DNA of 64,000 nt from JACMLD01 sp044227095 (GCA_044227095.1 JBGAFV010000001.1:496001-560000); one strand, 5' to 3'. Counted from the stretch's first letter, positions 8,184-19,200 are shown. Numbers and translations: made by a program. The notes: generated by a model from the sequence alone, not told the origin.

Positions 8184-9347
8184 ATGGGCAAAAATCCCCC
8201 TCACTACGATTTAATCATTATTGGCGCCGGCGCATTAGGCAGTTTTCATGCTTACCATGCATGCAATAAAGGTTTAAAAGTACTATTGCTTGAAAAAGAT
8301 CTAAAACCGCAGGAAGCCACAGTACGCAATTTTGGCCAGGTAGTGCCATCTGGCATGAGCAGGGGTAAATGGCAAGAATATGGAAGAAGAAGCCTTGAAA
8401 TTTATAAATCGCTTCAAAGCAGGTTCGATATTTCTGTACGGCAAAATGGCTCGGTTTATATTGCTTCAGATGAAACGGAATTGATACTTATAAATGAACT
8501 GGCAGACATAAACAGAAAAGATGGATATACTTCTGTTCTGTTGAACAAAGAAAGCTGTCTTGAGAAATATGCCGGCTTAAAAGAAAGTTATTGCAAAGGC
8601 GGCATTTTTTTCCCGGAAGAAGTAACTGTAGAGCCTGATAAAATGATACACCGAGTTATTGGCTTTATGCAGGAGCAACTGGCTTTAACTTATTTGCCTA
8701 ATACATTAATCAACTATTGTGGGTATATAAATGGTAAATGCATTGCTGAAGACAATCTTGGCAATAGCTATACTGCAGATAAAATCATCATCTGCAATGG
8801 AAGAGACTTCCGCCACCTTTATCCGCAGGTGTTTTATGAAAGTGATATAGAAGTTTCAAAACTGCAGATGATGCGTACTGTGCCACAACCAAACTACATA
8901 TTGAAGGGTTCAATCCTTACAGGGTTAAGCATACGCAGGTATGAAAGCTTTCACGAATGTCCTTCTTTTTCTTCTTTACACGCAAATGTTATAGAAGACA
9001 GGTTCAAAAAATGGGGCGTACATATTCTTTTTAAACAAGCCGCAGACGGAAGTATTATTATAGGCGATTCGCATGAATATGCAGATGCAAAAGAACAGGA
9101 TAAACTTGGTTTTGAAGTAAGCCAGCAAATCAATCAAATTATAATTGATGAAGCCAAAAGAATTTTTGATTTGCCTGACTGGACCATCGCTTCCTGCTGG
9201 AATGGCTATTATGGGCAAAGCAAAAGCCATGACGTATTTAGAAAAGAAGTAGAAACAAATATCCATGTGGTCACTGCAATTGGTGGCAAAGGCATGACAG
9301 GAAGCGCCGGGCTTGCTGAAGAAAGTGTTAAACAAATCTTTGGTTAA
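8184..9347 (+). CDS. TIGR03364-type FAD-dependent amine oxidoreductase
   Basis: The enzyme has 387 residues from the ATG at 8184. The frame opens further upstream inside the DUF5690 gene, but the Rossmann motif requires this start: GAGALG at 14-19 follows a short N-terminus. The stretch NFGQVVPSG (49-57) is characteristic of the DadA-like oxidases that TIGR03364 groups with phosphonate metabolism, some of which oxidise N-alkylated 2-aminoethylphosphonate. The C-terminus has the second FAD-contact segment around GGKGMTGSAGLAEE. It is probably cytoplasmic, since there is no signal peptide. The likely role is oxidative deamination of the compound brought in by the coupled membrane protein. The substrate is inferred from context. 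Confidence 0.85.
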   Translation: MGKNPPHYDLIIIGAGALGSFHAYHACNKGLKVLLLEKDLKPQEATVRNFGQVVPSGMSRGKWQEYGRRSLEIYKSLQSRFDISVRQNGSVYIASDETELILINELADINRKDGYTSVLLNKESCLEKYAGLKESYCKGGIFFPEEVTVEPDKMIHRVIGFMQEQLALTYLPNTLINYCGYINGKCIAEDNLGNSYTADKIIICNGRDFRHLYPQVFYESDIEVSKLQMMRTVPQPNYILKGSILTGLSIRRYESFHECPSFSSLHANVIEDRFKKWGVHILFKQAADGSIIIGDSHEYADAKEQDKLGFEVSQQINQIIIDEAKRIFDLPDWTIASCWNGYYGQSKSHDVFRKEVETNIHVVTAIGGKGMTGSAGLAEESVKQIFG

Positions 9348-9368
9348 CCAACTGAATAAAATATATTT

Positions 9369-10073
9369 ATGGTTATGCAGAAATACATAATCATACTTTT
9401 GTTTGTGCAATTGATCTCTATTGCAGGTTCTGCACAGCAACCAGAAAAAATAACGGTTAAAGCCGGTGAAGATCTTTCCGCTGTATTGTCATCATACGGC
9501 ATGTACCGTTTTCCTGCCTTTACAGATGGTATTGTTACTTTTAGAAATGGTAATACAAGCGGTGGAAAACTGAATTACAATATCTATCTCGGCCTCATAC
9601 AATTTATTGACACAAATGGTGATACGCTTGCTATTTCAAACCCGGAAACAATCGATTCTGTTTCTATTGATACAAGTTTATTTTATTACCACAATGGCTA
9701 TTACCAGGTTATAGCAAATTATGAAAACTGCAAACTGGTAATGAAACAAAAAATTGAATTCCGTCCCGTTAAATTAGGTGCATATGGGCTTCCGGTTAAT
9801 AACGCTTCCGGGCAATCTTATGAAAGCCTTAGTGCGTACCATGTCATCAATTCAAAGTTGACGGTTAATGAAGACATCATTGTTATAAAAGAAAATGTTT
9901 ACTACCTCTTTTATAAAAAATTCAGGAATGAAAAAGCTAACCTGCAGGGATATTTAAATGCTTTCCCCAATTATAAAAATGAAATCCAGTCGTTCGTAAC
10001 AGCGCATAAAACAAATTTTCAAAATCTTGAAGATCTGAAACAGCTAACTTTGTTTTGTACCAGACTTAAATAA
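9369..10073 (+). CDS. Exported protein of unknown function
   Basis: The protein has 234 residues and a signal peptide (MQKYIIILLFVQLISIAG, then SAQ) starting at the first or third codon. The mature part is rich in Tyr, Asn and beta-strand-like stretches, followed by a helical C-terminal third. I recognise no family. It follows the FAD oxidoreductase by 21 bases on the same strand and ends convergently with the PhnZ-like gene, so it may belong to the same operon. It has no metal or catalytic motif that I can see. Confidence 0.75.
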   Translation: MVMQKYIIILLFVQLISIAGSAQQPEKITVKAGEDLSAVLSSYGMYRFPAFTDGIVTFRNGNTSGGKLNYNIYLGLIQFIDTNGDTLAISNPETIDSVSIDTSLFYYHNGYYQVIANYENCKLVMKQKIEFRPVKLGAYGLPVNNASGQSYESLSAYHVINSKLTVNEDIIVIKENVYYLFYKKFRNEKANLQGYLNAFPNYKNEIQSFVTAHKTNFQNLEDLKQLTLFCTRLK

Positions 10074-10093
10074 AAAAAATCCGGCAAACTATA

Positions 10094-10675
10094 TCAGTTT
10101 AACGCTTTCTGTAAATGTTCAATGGCTTTAAGCCGGAATAAATTAATATCGGGAACTGGAAGGTTTTCTATTTTGGCAGCTTCATCCCAGCGGCGCATCT
10201 GTATATATAAATCAAATAAAGGATCGGCTTCAAATGCCAACGCTTCCTTTTCTTCCATTCTTCCGCCCTGGTATTCCAGTGTTTTTTTACTTGCACCTGA
10301 AAGCTGGTTATAATATTCAGGATATTTCCAGGTGAGATAACGTTTTGCATTTACGTGAGATGCTATCAACCTGCACATACGATCAGAAAAACCAACTTTG
10401 CGCAAAAAGTCTGCACCTACTTTTTCATGATCCATCATGCCATAACCATCCATTGATTCTTCGGGATGAGTAATAGGTAAAAGATGGCCAACATCGTGTA
10501 AAAACGCAGCCAGCACAACTTCATCATCATATCCTCCTTCCATTGCCAGCTGTGCAGCCTGTACCATGTGTTCTAGCTGCGATACTTTTTCTCCTGCATA
10601 TTCTTCTGCACCATGTTTGGCGTAGAGATCAAAAATTTCATTTACTACAGATTCAATTTGCGTAGTTGATTGCAT
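10094..10675 (-). CDS. phnZ: PhnZ-like HD-domain phosphonate oxygenase (TIGR03276 type)
   Basis: The protein has 193 residues and aligns closely with PhnZ, the mixed-valence diiron HD oxygenase that splits the C-P bond of 1-hydroxy-2-aminoethylphosphonate into glycine and phosphate. The metal ligands are all present: His36, His60-Asp61, His83, His107 and Asp164. The second-shell and substrate residues also match: Tyr26 and Glu29 (the lid), His64, Lys111, Ser129, Thr132, Gln136 and Arg161. It starts 4 bases after the phosphatase-family gene upstream and is the last gene of that leftward operon. Its usual hydroxylase partner, PhnY, is not in the window, so the exact substrate is open. Confidence 0.9.
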   Translation of the reverse strand: MQSTTQIESVVNEIFDLYAKHGAEEYAGEKVSQLEHMVQAAQLAMEGGYDDEVVLAAFLHDVGHLLPITHPEESMDGYGMMDHEKVGADFLRKVGFSDRMCRLIASHVNAKRYLTWKYPEYYNQLSGASKKTLEYQGGRMEEKEALAFEADPLFDLYIQMRRWDEAAKIENLPVPDINLFRLKAIEHLQKALN

Positions 10676-10679
10676 TGCA

Positions 10680-11756
10680 TTATTTTTTTAGAATAGAATT
10701 AATAGGATTGCCTACAGGGTGATTAGTAATAAAATTGAAACCAAGCAATTTTGCAATGGTTGCAGCAATTTGTTTTTGATACAATTGACCTTCAGTTTTT
10801 ACCTCTCCTGTAGGTGCGGTGTCGGGCCCAATTACTGCCAGCCATAATTCATGTGCATCAGCAATCTTGGCACCATGGTCTCTCCAGGTAGATTTCACTT
10901 TATCGCCCCTTCCATGATCGCATGTTACTATCAAAGTTGTTTTATCTTTATACTGGGGCATATCTTGTAGTGTGTTCCATAAGTCTGCAATCATTGCATC
11001 TTCTGCATGGGCCGCTCCCAGGTATTGATCATAAGAGCCTTCATGTGCAAAATGATCTGTTTCGTCAAAAGCAATATACAGCAATTTGGGTTTATAGGCT
11101 TTCAGGTATTCGCGACCAGCCATATAAGTTAGAATATCAGGTCTTGCACCTGATGGTTTTGCAGTAAGAAATTGTATATCATTAATAAGCTTCAGGCCCG
11201 GGCTATTCAATTTTATTGTGTCTATATCTGCATTTACATAAATACCGTTTCTTTTGTTGTTTAGAATATAGGGGAAAACATCCCAGGTGGTAAATGCAGC
11301 TACTTTACCTGTAAAACCTTTTTGTTTGTTAATGTATTCAAGTACATTTTCATTAGGGTTGTATATTTTATCGTTTGAATTAGCAGCAGAATCCGGATAG
11401 CCCGTAAAAATTTCGTTATAGCCTGGATAAGAAAACCAATACGGATTTGAATTATCGAGCTTATTAAAATATTTCCTGTTGCCGTAGAGTTGTCCTTTTG
11501 CGGAAATAGTACTCCAGAAAAAAGGAAACAATTTTTTTCTTCTTTCTTCTTCGTCAGAATCCCAAAATTTCTTTTTCACTTCATCTCTGTCATGCGTAAA
11601 ATTTTTGTCGTTCATAATATCCATATCAACACCTTCAAAAACTTCCTGCCAGCGCATACCATCTAATGTAACAATTACTACATTTTCGGTTTTAGGTTGC
11701 GCATATAAATTAACCGCTGCAAAAATCATCAACAATAAAAACATCATTCTTATCAT
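10680..11756 (-). CDS. Periplasmic alkaline-phosphatase-superfamily hydrolase
   Basis: About 358 residues from the ATG at 11756, chosen because MIRMMFLLLMIFAAVNLYAQ is a good signal peptide; the frame itself opens at 11837 inside the upstream gene. Motifs of the metal-dependent superfamily are visible: VTLDGMRWQ (metal Asp), the nucleophile region NEIFTGYPD, DETDHFAHEG and TCDHGRG (metal Asp and His). It resembles proteins annotated as phosphoglyceromutase-like or alkaline phosphatase family. The position between a phosphoesterase and a PhnZ-like oxygenase suggests release of phosphate or of a phosphonate from an ester in the periplasm. The precise reaction is unknown. Confidence 0.85.
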   Translation of the reverse strand: MIRMMFLLLMIFAAVNLYAQPKTENVVIVTLDGMRWQEVFEGVDMDIMNDKNFTHDRDEVKKKFWDSDEEERRKKLFPFFWSTISAKGQLYGNRKYFNKLDNSNPYWFSYPGYNEIFTGYPDSAANSNDKIYNPNENVLEYINKQKGFTGKVAAFTTWDVFPYILNNKRNGIYVNADIDTIKLNSPGLKLINDIQFLTAKPSGARPDILTYMAGREYLKAYKPKLLYIAFDETDHFAHEGSYDQYLGAAHAEDAMIADLWNTLQDMPQYKDKTTLIVTCDHGRGDKVKSTWRDHGAKIADAHELWLAVIGPDTAPTGEVKTEGQLYQKQIAATIAKLLGFNFITNHPVGNPINSILKK

Positions 11757-11778
11757 AATAACTTGTATTAGTATTGAT

Positions 11779-14589
11779 TTATTTTTTTGTTTTCTTTTTA
11801 TCATTATAATGTGCTGCACGCAATTCATCTTCGTCATCCATGTCCGGTCCAGCTTCTACTTTGCGCCAGTCAATATCTCGATGATATTTTTTCATTGCCT
11901 TCGTAACATTAAAAATACGATTGTCATTCATTTCAAGGTTATACACTGAAAAATCAGGTTTGTTCGTAAAAAAATCCTGCAACAATGAAGCTGTTACATC
12001 GTACTGGTTTACATAAGGAACAGCTAAAATATTATAAATTACTTTCAGCACCGAACCAAAATTTGCATGTGTATGACTAATATATCCCTTCTTTACATAA
12101 GGCCCCGCCATCATCAAAATACTGCGGTGCGCATCAATATGATCCACGCCGCCCTGCGGATCATCTTCAGTAATAATTACCAGCATATTTTTCCAGTATT
12201 TAGTACGGGATAGAAAATGCAATATTCTTCCTACCGCCAAATCATTATCAGCTACAAAAGAATGAGAAGAATAATAGCCGTCTTCAGGCCTGGGATCTGC
12301 TGTATGATCGTTTGGCACCTGCATCGTAATTAAAGAAGGCATTGCCATTTTTCCTTTAATCCACCTTTTTGTGAACTCAGTTTCAAACTGGTTCATGCGG
12401 AATTGATCTGGTATATTGGTATTAAAGCCGGCATAGTTATGACTTGTTCTTGTAAACAAAGCTTTTTGCATGGGTACCATTACCGAATGTGCTGCGCCTG
12501 TAGCAGTATCCATCCATTCTTCACGCACGTGTGCAGTTTCATTTGCTTCTCCAAAGTTGTAAAAATTTATTTTCTTTCTTTCCAATGCTTCCCACATACC
12601 ACCAATTTCTGCGTAATCTTCCGGATCCATGCTACCTGTAGATCCAGGAAAACGGCGACCCGGTGCCTTTGAAAAAATTTTTGCTGTTTTATGAACACTA
12701 GAATTAGCTTCCACCCATTCGTTGGGTATTACGCCCACCATCCAATGATGTCCATGTATAGACGCATCACTATCGCAATAGAAATTATCGCTGAATGAAA
12801 ACTGTTTGGCAATTTTACGATGATTGGGCGTAACCTTTAGATTTGAAAGTTTACGACGCATCGAATCAGGAAAAGTATACTCGCAGTTTACACCAAACCT
12901 TGCTAATGTGCTGTCTGCTTTTGTATTCTCCATTTGTCCAAACACTTCATCATAACTTCTGTTTTCCTTTGTTATGTAAACAATGTATTTAATGGGGCTT
13001 GCATGTGCGCCAGGCAAAACAGGCAGCGGGTTTTCAGGAAGATCATTTGCTTCTGTTTGTACAAACGTATTGTTGATAACCTGTTTGGTATAGGAAATAA
13101 GTTCTTCTGCGGATGGCACAGCTACTTTTTGAAAACTGCCTAGTTGAATATCGCCAATATACGTTCCTTGTGGAGGAGCAATAAAGCCTGCGCCACCATT
13201 GGGCCCTGCACCTAGTCCGCGACAGGTAATAATGTACATTTCTTTTTCATCTGCAGATAGTTGAATTCTTGTTGGCCCCCAGCCTGTTGGTATTAAACCT
13301 TTAGTGATTTTTGTTTCTACATCTATTACCGCTACAGCATTAAAACCAAGCAAGGCTACATACAATGTTTTTTCATCTTTGCTTAACGCAATACCAAATG
13401 GCAGAAGGCCACGGTATTTGTCAATTCGTTTATCTGCAGTTATCTGTATATGTCCTTTGATTATATGGTTTCTGTAATCAATAACACTAATGTTATCGTT
13501 GGTAGCATTTGTAACATATGCATATTGTTTTCCAACAGCAATTGAGTTTGGACTTGCCCCTCCTACCACTCTTGCGTCTTCTATCATTTGGCCAACCTGA
13601 AAACCTGTTTTAAATTTATCAATCACTTTATTGCTAGCAAGATCAATTGTAAACACACTCATAGCATCTGGTGAAGACGGGCTTCCTACGCCGGGTATTT
13701 TTTTCCCTTCAACCACAGTTCCATTAATAGATTCTTTTGAATTATCTGCATAGGGATGATGCGAGATCATCATAGAATCGTAATTATTTTCCGTCATACC
13801 TTCTACTAAAGGATAAGAATACATGCCAACGTTGGCAACAAACGCCATTTTCTTATCTGCGCTTAGTGCAAGACCAAAGGGCTGACGTCCGGAAGGAATA
13901 GAAGCAATTATTTTTTTAGTATTGATATCATAGCGCACAAGTCTAAAATTTCCCCTGTCTAATATCAATAATTCATTAGCATCCTGGTTTAATAAAAGAT
14001 CGGAAGTAAAACTGTCGTCAAAAGAAATTCCATTTACGTTTCCATTAAGTGTTATAGAATCTTTGCGCTGCAATTTTTCTATATCGTACACAATCACTGC
14101 GCCATTATCTCCACCACTTAAATAAACTGTTTTTGAATCAGGCGCAAAAGCTACTCCTAAAAAAGAACCTTCTGGCAAAGCCGTGGTAATTGTAGTTTGT
14201 GTGGCCGAATCTGAAAACGGACTTGCATTTAATGGTTGGTGTGCTAAAGGAGAATTGAGTTTATTATTATAACCCGGCACCCTTATAGGTTGCAGTGTTG
14301 CCAGATCAATTATTGTAAATACTCCATTATGAAGCGTAACTGCTTTTTTTCCATTTGGCGAAATAGCCATACCAAATGGATCATTGGTTATTCGTATTAG
14401 TTTTCCTGCTGGCGTAAGAAAACGGCCGCTGGGCACTACTGTAATACCTGCAGTATCAATTTTACAATATTCTGCACTACCGGGAACCGAAAGCAACTCA
14501 ACTTTTTTTTGGGCTGATAAAAACTGGGGAAAAAGCAGGATTGCTGTAACAGCAAGAATTGGGTTTTTAAAAAATTGCACAGTAATCAT
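11779..14589 (-). CDS. YncE-like beta-propeller fused to phosphoesterase domain
   Basis: The protein has 936 residues with an N-terminal signal peptide (MITVQFFKN, then LFPQFLSAQ). Residues about 60-480 form a YVTN/YncE-type beta-propeller with repeated blades such as GVAFAPDSKTVYLSG and ALSKDEKTLYVALLG. Residues about 520-910 form a phosphoesterase of the acid phosphatase/phospholipase C type, with YVTKENRS-like (here YITKENRSYDEVFGQ), IITEDDPQGGVDHID and AHRS. Such fusions are known in Bacteroidota as bifunctional YncE/alkaline phosphatase proteins. It precedes the second hydrolase by 22 bases and follows a SusCD pair. It probably cleaves organic phosphate esters outside the inner membrane. 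Confidence 0.88.
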   Translation of the reverse strand: MITVQFFKNPILAVTAILLFPQFLSAQKKVELLSVPGSAEYCKIDTAGITVVPSGRFLTPAGKLIRITNDPFGMAISPNGKKAVTLHNGVFTIIDLATLQPIRVPGYNNKLNSPLAHQPLNASPFSDSATQTTITTALPEGSFLGVAFAPDSKTVYLSGGDNGAVIVYDIEKLQRKDSITLNGNVNGISFDDSFTSDLLLNQDANELLILDRGNFRLVRYDINTKKIIASIPSGRQPFGLALSADKKMAFVANVGMYSYPLVEGMTENNYDSMMISHHPYADNSKESINGTVVEGKKIPGVGSPSSPDAMSVFTIDLASNKVIDKFKTGFQVGQMIEDARVVGGASPNSIAVGKQYAYVTNATNDNISVIDYRNHIIKGHIQITADKRIDKYRGLLPFGIALSKDEKTLYVALLGFNAVAVIDVETKITKGLIPTGWGPTRIQLSADEKEMYIITCRGLGAGPNGGAGFIAPPQGTYIGDIQLGSFQKVAVPSAEELISYTKQVINNTFVQTEANDLPENPLPVLPGAHASPIKYIVYITKENRSYDEVFGQMENTKADSTLARFGVNCEYTFPDSMRRKLSNLKVTPNHRKIAKQFSFSDNFYCDSDASIHGHHWMVGVIPNEWVEANSSVHKTAKIFSKAPGRRFPGSTGSMDPEDYAEIGGMWEALERKKINFYNFGEANETAHVREEWMDTATGAAHSVMVPMQKALFTRTSHNYAGFNTNIPDQFRMNQFETEFTKRWIKGKMAMPSLITMQVPNDHTADPRPEDGYYSSHSFVADNDLAVGRILHFLSRTKYWKNMLVIITEDDPQGGVDHIDAHRSILMMAGPYVKKGYISHTHANFGSVLKVIYNILAVPYVNQYDVTASLLQDFFTNKPDFSVYNLEMNDNRIFNVTKAMKKYHRDIDWRKVEAGPDMDDEDELRAAHYNDKKKTKK

Positions 14590-14594
14590 TTTAG

Positions 14595-14630
14595 TAATAA
14601 GGCGAAACTACTATTAGTTTCGCCTTATTA
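14595..14630 (-). terminator. Perfect hairpin terminator after susD
   Basis: A perfect 16-base stem (14595-14610 and 14615-14630, arm TAATAAGGCGAAACTA) with a 4-base loop sits between the SusD gene and the phosphoesterase gene. It could end the SusCD transcript or attenuate read-through into the phosphatase genes. The T-tract is short. Confidence 0.6.
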
Positions 14631-14668
14631 TGATGAGGTCTTCAATTTTATTATTCAATCATTGTATA

Positions 14669-16252
14669 CTATTTCAACAACCACATAACACCGTTAATAT
14701 CATCAACCCCATTAAACTGTGCAGATAGTGCAGCATTATAATTCTGTGTATTGGCAGATTGTTCGCTTCCAGAATATTTAAACCTTGTAGCAATACGGCC
14801 GCTGTTTCCGGTTCCGGAACCAGTTGTAAAAGCAGGCACGCCTGTTCTTCTGTAAGTAAAATAAGATTCTAACCCAGACTGGCGGAACAAGGCTATATAT
14901 TTTTGCTGTATAATCTGTGTAAGTGCTGTTGCAGCAGTTCCGGAATATTTTATTGATGGCTGTGCATAATAATCAGCAAAATTGAATGGAATAGAACGCA
15001 CATCATAGTTTTGAAGATTAGTAACATCAGTTGATCCTGGTCTGTAAAAATATGCGGCCACAGTTGTTGCTCCACCGGTACCAATACCATAAAAAGCCAT
15101 TGAAGCTTTAATGCCCTTTACATACCAGTCTTCTGCATTGGCTGTAATCCAACCACGGTTGGCTGCTTCAGCAATGTTGAAACACATTTCTATATAACCA
15201 AGTTGTATTGCAGGTTCTGCAGTATAAGTAGAATAAAAATGTTTTCTATTGAGGAAAGAATATTTGCCTGCAGTTGCTTCAGCATACATAATACCCAAGT
15301 CCATGCCCGGATCTGCCCCGTAAAAAGATGAAAAGCTTGTGTCTTTCTGGCCGAGGTTATCTACATAATACCTTGCAGGTTCTGCAACAATAAACAAACG
15401 CGGATCATTAAATTGTTTAAGCAATCCAACATGTGTTAAAGACATGTTTTTACGGCCACCATTAAAACCATAGTTGGAAGGGTTATCAGGATAATAATTA
15501 GTAGGCGTTACAAAATTGTACTGAAGATCATCTGCAGTTCCTGTAAAAATTGGATATTTAACCGGATCATTATAGATGGCTGCAAATTGCTGCGCAATGC
15601 TTAAGTCTGCATCACCAGTTTTTTTACTGAGGTGAATAAGTAGCCTAAGTTTATACGTATTAACAGCTTTCTGCCATTTCTTAATATCGTTTCCGTAATA
15701 AATATCGCCAGATAAATCATTTGCTCCTTTTGCAATCAGCGCTGCAATATTTGTATTGGCTGTATCCAGCAGCGCCAAAGCAGTTTTAAATACAGTTTTT
15801 TGTGCATCATAAGCAGGCGTTAATACAGCGGCGCCTTGCAAAGCCTGTGTCATTGGTATATCACCCATCTGCAAACTCATTTTTGTAAACAAAAACGCCC
15901 TGAAAAATTTACCCAATGCACTATAACTGTTTAAAGCATTGCTACCAGTACTTACAGCAGCAGCTTCCATTTTAATAACGTTTTGCAATGTGCTGTAATA
16001 ATTAGAACCGCTGCCAAAGTTGTATTGATTTGTGCCGTAATAATCGTAATTATAAATATAATACTGCGCATAAATTTCTGAACTCTGAGACGGCTCATCG
16101 TGCATATCTACCAATACACCTGTAAATAACAATGATGGTGGCACAGATGTAGGCTTATTATTGTTTTGACTGAGATCCGAAAAACTTTTTTTACAACTTG
16201 CTGATGCTATCACTATAACAATGATGACCAACAGTATATTTATTTTTTTCAT
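14669..16252 (-). CDS. SusD/RagB-type nutrient-binding lipoprotein (SusD-like_2)
   Basis: About 527 residues from the ATG at 16252, which gives a lipoprotein signal ending in ASASCKKS; the frame is open further upstream, but that part overlaps susC. The N-terminal region (SVPPSLLFTGVL, SSEIYAQYYIYNY) is typical of the SusD-like_2 group, with TPR-like helices throughout. It lies 19 bases after susC. SusD proteins form the lid of the TonB-dependent SusC channel at the cell surface. The group is not restricted to sugars, and here the neighbours (phosphatases, PhnZ-like enzyme) suggest organophosphorus or phosphonate ligands; that is inference. Confidence 0.92.
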   Translation of the reverse strand: MKKINILLVIIVIVIASASCKKSFSDLSQNNNKPTSVPPSLLFTGVLVDMHDEPSQSSEIYAQYYIYNYDYYGTNQYNFGSGSNYYSTLQNVIKMEAAAVSTGSNALNSYSALGKFFRAFLFTKMSLQMGDIPMTQALQGAAVLTPAYDAQKTVFKTALALLDTANTNIAALIAKGANDLSGDIYYGNDIKKWQKAVNTYKLRLLIHLSKKTGDADLSIAQQFAAIYNDPVKYPIFTGTADDLQYNFVTPTNYYPDNPSNYGFNGGRKNMSLTHVGLLKQFNDPRLFIVAEPARYYVDNLGQKDTSFSSFYGADPGMDLGIMYAEATAGKYSFLNRKHFYSTYTAEPAIQLGYIEMCFNIAEAANRGWITANAEDWYVKGIKASMAFYGIGTGGATTVAAYFYRPGSTDVTNLQNYDVRSIPFNFADYYAQPSIKYSGTAATALTQIIQQKYIALFRQSGLESYFTYRRTGVPAFTTGSGTGNSGRIATRFKYSGSEQSANTQNYNAALSAQFNGVDDINGVMWLLK

Positions 16253-16271
16253 GATAGTATACTTAAACAAT

Positions 16272-19200
16272 TTAAAAAGTAAGGTTGATGTTAAAACCAT
16301 AACGGCGGGTAGTAGGCGATTGCAAACTTGTAAGCGAAAGGCCTTGTGGGTATTGATCAAGATCCACGTCTTTAAAACGTTTATCCTTATAGAAGTAAAA
16401 TAAATTACGACCAACCAGCGATACACTGATTTTAGAAAAATATTTGGGCAACATCTTGGATGGTACATCATACCCAATTGTAACCTCTCTCAGTTTTGCA
16501 AAAGTTTTGCTCATAAGATTAGCTTCATCTGTACCATAATACTTGCTAACATAATCCTGCACCAGTGCCACTTGTTTGTTTGTAGCAAACGTGAGGTCTT
16601 TGTAATTGGTAATATTGCCATTGTTATCAAAGTTGATAGCAACATTATTAGACACTACTACACCTTCTCCAACATAACTTCCTTTGTAAGAAGGATCAGG
16701 ATTGATATTGTTTGCAGGAAATGCCTGCCAGTCTTTATACCTTGCTGCACCTAATGCGCCTTCTGCAGTTTCAATGTTTCTACCACCTTGCATGGTTTTA
16801 ATATGCATATAGTCAACCGTTACACCGCCAACTCTCCCATCAAACTGAAAGCCCAGTGTAAAACCTTTATAGTTAAACTTATTGTAGATACTCCATGAAT
16901 AATCAGAATTTAAATTACCCATATACCTGGCAACATTTGTTCTGATGGGTTTGCCGCTGGCATCATTAATAATCTGGCCATCCTGTGCTCTTGCAAATGC
17001 TGAGGAATATAATTTATCAGTGCGATCTCCAACGTGAGAAAATGGATTATTAGAAGTTTGATAAACAGTTTGTCCCGGAGGTAGTTCTTTATATACATCT
17101 TTATAAGTGCTCCAGTTAACCAGCACATCCCAGCTTAATCCATTTTGATTTCTTAAAGGAGATCCCATCAATGATAATTCATACCCGGTTTTTTTAGTCT
17201 TCAAAGCATTTAATCTGTAAGTGCTAAAACCAGTAGCAGTTGAAATAGCATTGTTAAGAATAAAAGGGCCGTCTATATATTGAAATGCTGTTGCACTCAA
17301 TCCTAAACGGTTATTGAGAAATTTAATATCAAACCCTTCTTCATAGTTTACACGCAATGAGGTTTTGATATTTGGATCGAACAAAGATGTTGTATTATAA
17401 GCAGCCGGCTGACTGTTGTAAGGTTTAGCAGTAGAAAATACTGGTATAAGCGAATAATCCGGACCTCCGTAAGAAGATTCATAATTATTACCATAGTTCA
17501 AAGGATTATAAGTAAAAGGATCTTTTCCAGCAGGATTATTGCCAAATGCAGTAATGGTATTAAATGGTGCCGGGCCAATTGTTGCTTTCGTAGCAACGTC
17601 TCGTACAGAAGCAAACGAACCACGTATTTTCAAGAAAGAAATAATTGAAGGAAGTTTTATATAGTCTGATATTACTGATGATATTGATGCACTTGGATAG
17701 AAGAAAGCATTATTATTTACAGGCATTGCAGAACTTTTATCAACTCGCCCTGTCGTAGAAAGCGTAAGAAATTTTCCAAACGTTGCATCCAAAGAATAAT
17801 AAGCACTAAGTACACGCATATCAGAAGAAAAACTAGAAGATTGAACTGCATTTTTAGAGTTAGAAAATGCATATACGTTTGGTACGTTAAGGTAATCTGT
17901 AGAAGTCCAGTTACTATTATAATTAAAGCTTCTGATGTTTCCACCCACTAAGCCAGATAAGTTCAGGAAGTTTTTAATAGTGTAATTAGCATTAACCTGT
18001 AATTCGGTATTGTTCTCAAATAAATTACGCCTGTCTTCACGATAATCGCCCAGGTTGCCTTCACGTCCATAAGGGTGTGCAGAGAAAGGCATTTTTTCTG
18101 TGCGCAGTAAACCGTAAGTGGTAATCTGTGTACGGAGCGTAGTATTGATGTGATTATTTATTTTATAATTGGCAGAAACATATCCGTAGATATCATTTTT
18201 ATAATGGCCCCTCAGCCATTCATTTACCTGGAAGTATGGATTATGATAACGCTGGTATTCTGCAAATATGGATTGTGTTCCAACTTTACCCGCCTGCCAG
18301 TAATCTTTCATCTGATCAACATCCCAATCAGCACCTGTCCAAACAGAAATATTGTACAGCAAACTGTTGGGGCCATAGTCTACATCAGGAAAGTTTGGTG
18401 TATACTGCCTGTTGAAATTTAAGTTTGATTCTATTTTAAGGCGAGGAGTTGGATTGTATGAACCATACATGTTAAAGTTGGTAATATTGAGATAGTTATT
18501 GGGTATATAACTTTTCTGGTAAGAATGCGAAAGAGAAAAACGAAGGTTATAATTATCTCCGCTTGCACTTAACGATAAATTATTGGTAGTTTGAAAACCA
18601 GTTTGCAAAAAACGGTTAAGGTTGTTTTTACCTCTTGCAACATAAGGCGTACCTTTTCTTACACCTGTAACTGGATCTACAGGACTATCATATTGCGGAA
18701 TTAATTGGCCATTAAAATAAGGGCCCCAAACATCATAGTCGCCGTCAACTCCACCAGGTGCGCCACCTTTACCATCTACAAACTGGTAGTAAGTATTTTC
18801 GCCACCACCATAAGAATCCTGCGTTCTTGGAAAAGCTAGAAAACCTTTATCAATTACATTGCTGCTGTTAAACTCAACTACAAAGCCTTTGCGTTTATTT
18901 CCTTTTTTTGTACTGATTAATATGGCGCCATTTTGTGCCCTGCTTCCATATAAGGCAGCCGCACTTGGTCCTTTTAAAACAGTATATGTTTCTATATCAT
19001 CGGGGCTAATATTCCATGTATCTGAACTGATAGGAATTCCATCTACAACATATAAAGTGATTTCATTACCGCGCAGTAATACCAGTGGCTTTCTTAGCAA
19101 TTCTGCATTGGGTCCAACAGACAGACCAGCAACTTTTCCGGTTAAACCAGAAATTGGGTTAGCATCACGTGCTTTTGTAAGATCCTCTCCCTTTACTTCC

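Noticed and set aside
10094..10675. HD-domain protein as a generic nucleotide phosphohydrolase
   Set aside because: The PhnZ-specific lid (Tyr26, Glu29), Lys111 and the SxxT...Q segment are all present, which ordinary HD hydrolases lack.
14595..14630. Inverted repeat as a mobile element end
   Set aside because: It is a single perfect hairpin with a 4-base loop after susD, best read as a terminator.
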